DNA of 64,000 bases from assembly GCA_965249175.1 (NCBI GenBank), contig OZ252227.1, positions 6,200,001 to 6,264,000 of the forward strand. Reading direction: 5' to 3'. The translations under genes were made by a program, and so were the position numbers. The notes under the pieces were generated by a model. The model made no database searches, was not told the origin of the DNA, and saw nothing but the letters and a program-made list of their open reading frames with translations. Of the stretch, positions 59,831-64,000 are shown one piece after another. The stretch's first letter is position 1; every line of letters begins with the position of its first letter. Source of the stretch: CAZYFH01 sp965249175. GTDB taxonomy: Bacteria > Acidobacteriota > Vicinamibacteria > Vicinamibacterales > UBA8438.

Positions 59831-61381
59831 ATGAACATGCCGATGAGCGTAAGGCGCGTCACCCGCGCGATCCTCGCCTCTTTGCTGGTCCTGGTCGGCC
59901 AGATTGAGGCGGCGGAGTCGGATCTCCGGCTCATGGCTGCAGCGAAATCACAGGACCTGACCGCCGTGCGCGCACTGCTCGACGAGGGCGTCGATGTGAA
60001 CGCGGCACGTGCCGACGGCGTGACGGCGTTGTTGTGGGCGGCGCACTGGGACCAGTTGGAGACGGCACAGCTGCTGCTGCGGGCCGGGGCCGCCGTAGAC
60101 GTCGCTGAGGAGCAGGGCGTGACGCCACTCCTCCGCGCGTGCGAGAACGGGAGCGTCGCGATGGTGTCGGCGCTCCTGGCAGCTGGCGCCAACGCCGCAA
60201 CCCCGCAGGCTAATGGCGTGACGCCATTGATGCGCGCGGCGCGCGCGGGCTCGGTCGAGATCGTGCGGACACTCATCGCGCGCGGCGTCGACCCGAGCGC
60301 GACCATTCCCAGCTCCGGGCAGAACGCGCTCATGTGGGCGACTGCGGAGGGCCATCTCGACGTGATGCGGGCGCTGATCTCAGCCGGCGCCGATGTGCAC
60401 ACGCCGTCGACCGTCGGATTCACGCCCCTCCTGTTCGCGACGCGTAACGGGGACATCGAGTCTGCGACGGCGCTGATTGCGGCGGGCGCGGACGTGAACG
60501 GGCTGGGTTCGGACGGCACCCACGCGCTGCCGCTGGCAATCGTCGCCGGCCACGATGAGTTCGCGCGCTTCTTGCTTGGGCGGGACGCCGACCCGGACGG
60601 CGCGATGGCGGGTGTGCCGGCATTGCATGCGGCGGTCGGCGACGTCGACATGTGGCTGAGCGACTGGCTCCGCGCCCGACACGTCTCGGTGTTCGCGAGG
60701 TCCACCGCCGGTCTCGACGCGAGCCTCCGCCTGGCGCTCGTGCAGACGCTGCTCGCGCGTGGGGCCGACCCGAACGCGCGTATTACGACCTCGACGACCG
60801 TCGCACCCTACGTCTCGGGCAAGTACGGCGCGTTCGGAAGCCACACGGTGGGCACCGGCGATATGCGGGGTGCGACGCCGTTGTGGGTCGCCGCGTACGC
60901 GTCCGGCGCGTCGAGAGTGGGAGGCGACACGACCCTCGAGATCATGCGGGTTTTGCTGACCGCTGGCGCGAGCCTCGATCTCACGACCGACGACGGGACG
61001 ACACCGCTCATGGCGGCATCCGGTCTCGGCTCACAGATCGGCGCACGGGCCCCCTCGTCCGTCGCGGCGGTGAAGATCCTCGTCGAGGCGGGTGCGGACG
61101 TCCGCGCGGTCAACGAGGCGGACTTCACGGCGTTGCACGGCGCCGCCTTTCGTGGCTCGAACGAGATCATCGAGCATCTGCTCGCCCACGGTGCGGACAT
61201 CGACGCGCAGGATTTTCGGGGGCGCACGCCCTATCGGATTGCGGAAGGCGCTCAGCGACCGCTCCAGTTCCACGAGTGGCCCGAGACGGCCGCGTTCCTC
61301 GCGGACCTCGGCGCCGACACCACGCATGGGGCGCCGGAGAATATCGGTACTCAGCAGCCGGATCGCGTGCCGGGACGTTAG
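59831..61381 (+). CDS. exported ankyrin-repeat protein, copy 3
   Basis: A 516-residue ankyrin protein with a signal peptide (SVRRVTRAILASLLVLVGQIEA). Repeats such as GVTALLWAAHWDQLETAQLLL, GVTPLMRAARAGSVEIVRTL and GQNALMWATAEGHLDVMRAL are clear. It is more divergent than copies 1 and 2 and has a long insert with RITTSTTVAPYVSG. Unlike modules 1 and 2 it precedes the DUF1592 gene, with a seven-base gap. Confidence 0.92.
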   Translation: MNMPMSVRRVTRAILASLLVLVGQIEAAESDLRLMAAAKSQDLTAVRALLDEGVDVNAARADGVTALLWAAHWDQLETAQLLLRAGAAVDVAEEQGVTPLLRACENGSVAMVSALLAAGANAATPQANGVTPLMRAARAGSVEIVRTLIARGVDPSATIPSSGQNALMWATAEGHLDVMRALISAGADVHTPSTVGFTPLLFATRNGDIESATALIAAGADVNGLGSDGTHALPLAIVAGHDEFARFLLGRDADPDGAMAGVPALHAAVGDVDMWLSDWLRARHVSVFARSTAGLDASLRLALVQTLLARGADPNARITTSTTVAPYVSGKYGAFGSHTVGTGDMRGATPLWVAAYASGASRVGGDTTLEIMRVLLTAGASLDLTTDDGTTPLMAASGLGSQIGARAPSSVAAVKILVEAGADVRAVNEADFTALHGAAFRGSNEIIEHLLAHGADIDAQDFRGRTPYRIAEGAQRPLQFHEWPETAAFLADLGADTTHGAPENIGTQQPDRVPGR

Positions 61382-61388
61382 GCAACAC

Positions 61389-63899
61389 GTGCACCGAGAC
61401 GGCAGCAAGATCATCGGGACGCAGTGGTCGCGTCGCACCTGCGGGCGCCTGCGGTCATTGCTGGTCGTCGCTGTGGCCGTCGGTGCTGTGGACATGTCGC
61501 CGCCGGGTGTCGCCGCGAGCGCGGCGCAGGCGGCCCCGATCGACCGCACGCTCCTCGACCGCTATTGCGTCACCTGCCACAACACGCGGCTGCAGACGGG
61601 CGGGCTCTCGCTCGACAACGTCGACGTGACCGACGTCGCCGCCCATGCCGCAACGCTGGAACAGGTGGCGCGCAAGTTGCGCGCGCGACAGATGCCTCCG
61701 GTAGGCCGGCCGCGACCGCCGCAGGCGACCGCCGACGCATTCGCGACAGCGCTCGAGACGGCGCTCGACCGTGTGGCATCGGCAGCGCCGAACCCGGGTC
61801 GGCTCCCGCTGCACCGGCTGAACCGGATCGAGTACGTCAACGCCGTACGCGACCTGCTCGCCATCGAGGTTGATCCGGACTTGCTACCCATCGACAACGC
61901 GGGCATCGGGTTCGACAACAACGCGGACGTGCTGACGGTGACGCCGGCGCTGATGGCGCGGTATCTGTCGGCCGCAGCCAAGGTGAGTCGTCTCGCCGTC
62001 GGCGATCCAGCGATCGGACCGAGCATTCAGGTGTATCGCGCCCCGGAGTTCGCGGATCAGACCGTGCGGCAGGGCGCCGACGTCCCGTTCGGCACGCACG
62101 GCGGCTTGGCGGTTCGCCATGCCTTCTCGCTCGATGGCGAGTACACGTTCACGCTCCGTTTGCAGCGGAACTCGATCGGCGACACGATTCGCGGTATCGA
62201 CGACGAGCACGAAATCCAGGCACGCGTCGACCATCGTCTCGTCGAGCGCTTCCGTGTCGGCGGCCGATACCCGGGACACGACATCGGGCTCGTCAACGGG
62301 GTGCCGGATGACGATCTCGACGCCCAGGCGTTGCACACCTACCGACTCACGGCCGATGACCATCTCGAGTTCCGCATGCGGGTCCCCGCGGGCACCCACC
62401 TTGTGAGCGCCGCGTTCACCGACCGTGCACCGACCGTCTCCGAGCTCGTGCCGCTCGCGCCGTCGTCGCGCAAGCGGAGCATCTTCACGGATGATGCGGG
62501 CGACCCCAGCATTGAGACCCTGTCGATCGCAGGGCCGTATGACGGCCGCCGACCGGAGGACACGCCCAGCCGCCGGCGCATTTTCCTCTGTCGACCCGCG
62601 ACCGATCATGACGAGGTGCCGTGCGCCCAGACGATTCTCCAGACGCTCGCCGCGCGTGCCTATCGCCGGCCGGCGACCGACGCCGATCTCGACGATCTGA
62701 TGCGTCTCTACACCGCAGGCAGCCACGACGGCGATTTCGACGCAGGGATCCAGCTCGCGCTCGAGGGGTTGCTGGCATCGCCGTCGTTTCTGTTCAGCAT
62801 CGAGCAGGATCCCGTCGACTCGCGTCCGGGCACGGTGTACCGGCTGAGCGACCTGGAGCTCGCCTCTCGATTGTCGGTGTTTCTGTGGAAGAGCCTGCCC
62901 GACGAGGCGCTGGCCGCGGTCGACGGCACGCTGGCCGACCCGACGGTGCTGGCTGGCGAGACGCGGCGTATGCTCGCTGACCCGAAGGCGTCGCGGTGGA
63001 TCACGGACTTCGGCGAGCAGTGGCTGACCGTCCGCAACCTCCAGGCGCATGCGCCTGACCCCGATCGATTCCCCGACTTCGATGACAGCCTGCGGAATGC
63101 GATGGCGACGGAGACGAGGCTGTTCTTCGAGAGCCAGGTACGCGAGGACCGCAGCGCGCTGGATCTCCTGCGCGCGGACTACACCTTTCTCAACGAGCGG
63201 TTGGCGCGGCATTATGGGATGCCGGGCGTCTACGGAAGCCACTTCCGTCGGGTGCCGGTGACCGATCCGGCCCGCCGCGGCCTGCTGGGACACGGAAGCG
63301 TGCTGACGGTGACGTCGTACGCGAACCGGACCTCAGTCGTGTTGCGCGGCAAGTGGGTGCTCGAAACGCTGCTCGGCGCGCCGCCGCCGCCGCCGCCGGC
63401 GGATGTGCCGGACATCGCCGAGAACACGCCCGGGGAGGAGCCGGCGTCCTTGCGCGAGCGCATGGAGCGACACCGGGCAAGCCCCGTATGCGCGAGCTGT
63501 CACGCGCCGATGGACCCGTTCGGCTTCGTGCTGGAAACGTTCGACGCGACGGGGCGGTGGCGTGAGACCGATGCGGGGGCCGTGATCGACACGGAGACGA
63601 CACTGCCCGACGGGGGCGCGATCCACGGGCCAGACGGGTTGCGCGACTACCTGCTCGGTCGTCGCGACGAGTTTCTCCGTACCGTCGTCGAGCGGCTGCT
63701 CGCCTATGCCCTCGGCCGCGGCCTCGAATACTACGACGCGCCCGCCGTGCGGCAGATCGTGCGCGACGCGTCGCGAGAGGACTATCGGTGGTCGTCGCTC
63801 GTGCTTGGCGTCGTCCGGAGCGTGCCCTTCCAGATGCGTCGGGTCGCCGATGCCGTCGAGTCGGCGGCGCCCGCGACGGTCGCGGCCGCACCACGCTGA
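61389..63899 (+). CDS. DUF1592-type exported c-heme protein, copy 3
   Basis: An 836-residue paralogue of copies 1 and 2. The GTG at 61389 opens a signal-like N-terminus (GRLRSLLVVAVAVGAVDM). The heme motifs are CVTCH (60-64) and CASCH (701-705). Conserved blocks include HRLNRIEYVNAVRDLL, DNNADVLTVTPALMARYL, YRLSDLELASRLSVFLWKS, NRTSVVLRGKWVLETLL and LLAYALGRGLEYYDAPAVR. Its stop is 27 bp before the DUF1552 gene instead of overlapping it. The C-terminal tail is an Ala-rich extension. Confidence 0.92.
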   Translation: MHRDGSKIIGTQWSRRTCGRLRSLLVVAVAVGAVDMSPPGVAASAAQAAPIDRTLLDRYCVTCHNTRLQTGGLSLDNVDVTDVAAHAATLEQVARKLRARQMPPVGRPRPPQATADAFATALETALDRVASAAPNPGRLPLHRLNRIEYVNAVRDLLAIEVDPDLLPIDNAGIGFDNNADVLTVTPALMARYLSAAAKVSRLAVGDPAIGPSIQVYRAPEFADQTVRQGADVPFGTHGGLAVRHAFSLDGEYTFTLRLQRNSIGDTIRGIDDEHEIQARVDHRLVERFRVGGRYPGHDIGLVNGVPDDDLDAQALHTYRLTADDHLEFRMRVPAGTHLVSAAFTDRAPTVSELVPLAPSSRKRSIFTDDAGDPSIETLSIAGPYDGRRPEDTPSRRRIFLCRPATDHDEVPCAQTILQTLAARAYRRPATDADLDDLMRLYTAGSHDGDFDAGIQLALEGLLASPSFLFSIEQDPVDSRPGTVYRLSDLELASRLSVFLWKSLPDEALAAVDGTLADPTVLAGETRRMLADPKASRWITDFGEQWLTVRNLQAHAPDPDRFPDFDDSLRNAMATETRLFFESQVREDRSALDLLRADYTFLNERLARHYGMPGVYGSHFRRVPVTDPARRGLLGHGSVLTVTSYANRTSVVLRGKWVLETLLGAPPPPPPADVPDIAENTPGEEPASLRERMERHRASPVCASCHAPMDPFGFVLETFDATGRWRETDAGAVIDTETTLPDGGAIHGPDGLRDYLLGRRDEFLRTVVERLLAYALGRGLEYYDAPAVRQIVRDASREDYRWSSLVLGVVRSVPFQMRRVADAVESAAPATVAAAPR

Positions 63900-63926
63900 C
63901 CGACGTTCGCCACGAGGAGAGCCGTC

Positions 63927-64000
63927 ATGTTCATCTTCAAGAAACATCTGCCCCGCCGAACCGTCCTGCGCGGTCTTGGCACGGCGCTCGCGCTGCCGTG
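63927..64000 (+). CDS. DUF1552 domain-containing Tat-exported protein, copy 3 (partial)
   Basis: The window ends 24 codons into this gene. ATG 63927 follows GAGGAGA by six bases, and the N-terminus MFIFKKHLPRRTVLRGLG with ALALP has the same twin-arginine signal as copies 1 and 2. Position after the third DUF1592 gene makes the assignment secure. Confidence 0.88.
   Translation, partial: MFIFKKHLPRRTVLRGLGTALALP

Noticed and set aside
1..64000. CRISPR arrays, tRNA and rRNA genes
   Set aside because: No regularly spaced repeats, cloverleaf-like sequences or rRNA motifs were noticed; a dedicated scan was not possible.

Overview
The window looks like a chromosomal segment of a high-GC Gram-negative bacterium, most likely an Acidobacteriota (Vicinamibacteria-like) genome. 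Three features suggest this: repeated DUF1592/DUF1552 gene pairs with c-type heme motifs, a very large share of exported proteins (lipoproteins, Tat substrates, secreted beta-propellers and peptidases), and DUF2911, M28, S9 and PQQ-enzyme genes. This placement is inferred from gene content; no rRNA or other marker gene is present. I saw no tRNA, rRNA or CRISPR array.

Layout. 0-0.75 kb: the 5' end of an exported or membrane protein and a damaged AhpD-like (CMD) gene in which an in-frame UGA replaces the second Cys of CxxC and is followed by a SECIS-like hairpin. 0.7-5.7 kb: exported DapA-family aldolase, then a prolyl oligopeptidase/M28 peptidase operon of lipoproteins. 5.7-7.6 kb: accessory patch (broken Uma2, PIN fragment, intact VapBC, broken formylglycine-generating-enzyme-like fragment). 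7.8-17.2 kb: housekeeping-type genes (M48 protease, aldehyde dehydrogenase, SpoU methyltransferase, class I fumarase, DUF2911, MFS exporter, exported amidohydrolase). 17.3-22.7 kb: first DUF1592-DUF1552-ankyrin module. 22.8-26.5 kb: Phd/PIN module, a broken secreted-protein gene, an exported amidase. 26.6-31.2 kb: TRAP transporter operon (DctP-DctQ-DctM) and a thiolase-like gene. 31.2-39 kb: mobile island with an IS91-type fragment, a long direct repeat, a broken DUF1566 gene, a nucleotidyltransferase pair, lower-GC genes, and complete IS256- and ISL3-family elements with intact inverted repeats and 8-bp target duplications. 39-42.3 kb: MaoC-like dehydratase, carboxypeptidase-regulatory-domain protein, Tat-exported cyclase. 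42.4-47.7 kb: second DUF1592-DUF1552-ankyrin module. 47.8-58.8 kb: exported oxidative-metabolism genes (c-heme/beta-propeller protein, YVTN propeller, MBL-fold hydrolase, copper-monooxygenase-like c-heme protein, PQQ dehydrogenase, ICMT-like methyltransferase) with a third toxin-antitoxin pair. 58.9-64 kb: third ankyrin-DUF1592-DUF1552 module, cut by the window end.

How it fits together. The dominant theme is periplasmic or cell-surface chemistry: exported hydrolases, c-type heme proteins, PQQ and copper enzymes, and ankyrin proteins with signal peptides. The three-gene heme/DUF1552/ankyrin module occurs three times in 47 kb and is the best candidate for an uncharacterised system. Seven apparent frameshifts in the window are each repaired by adding one base to an existing short run. 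That suggests homopolymer undercalling, so several 'pseudogenes' here may be intact.
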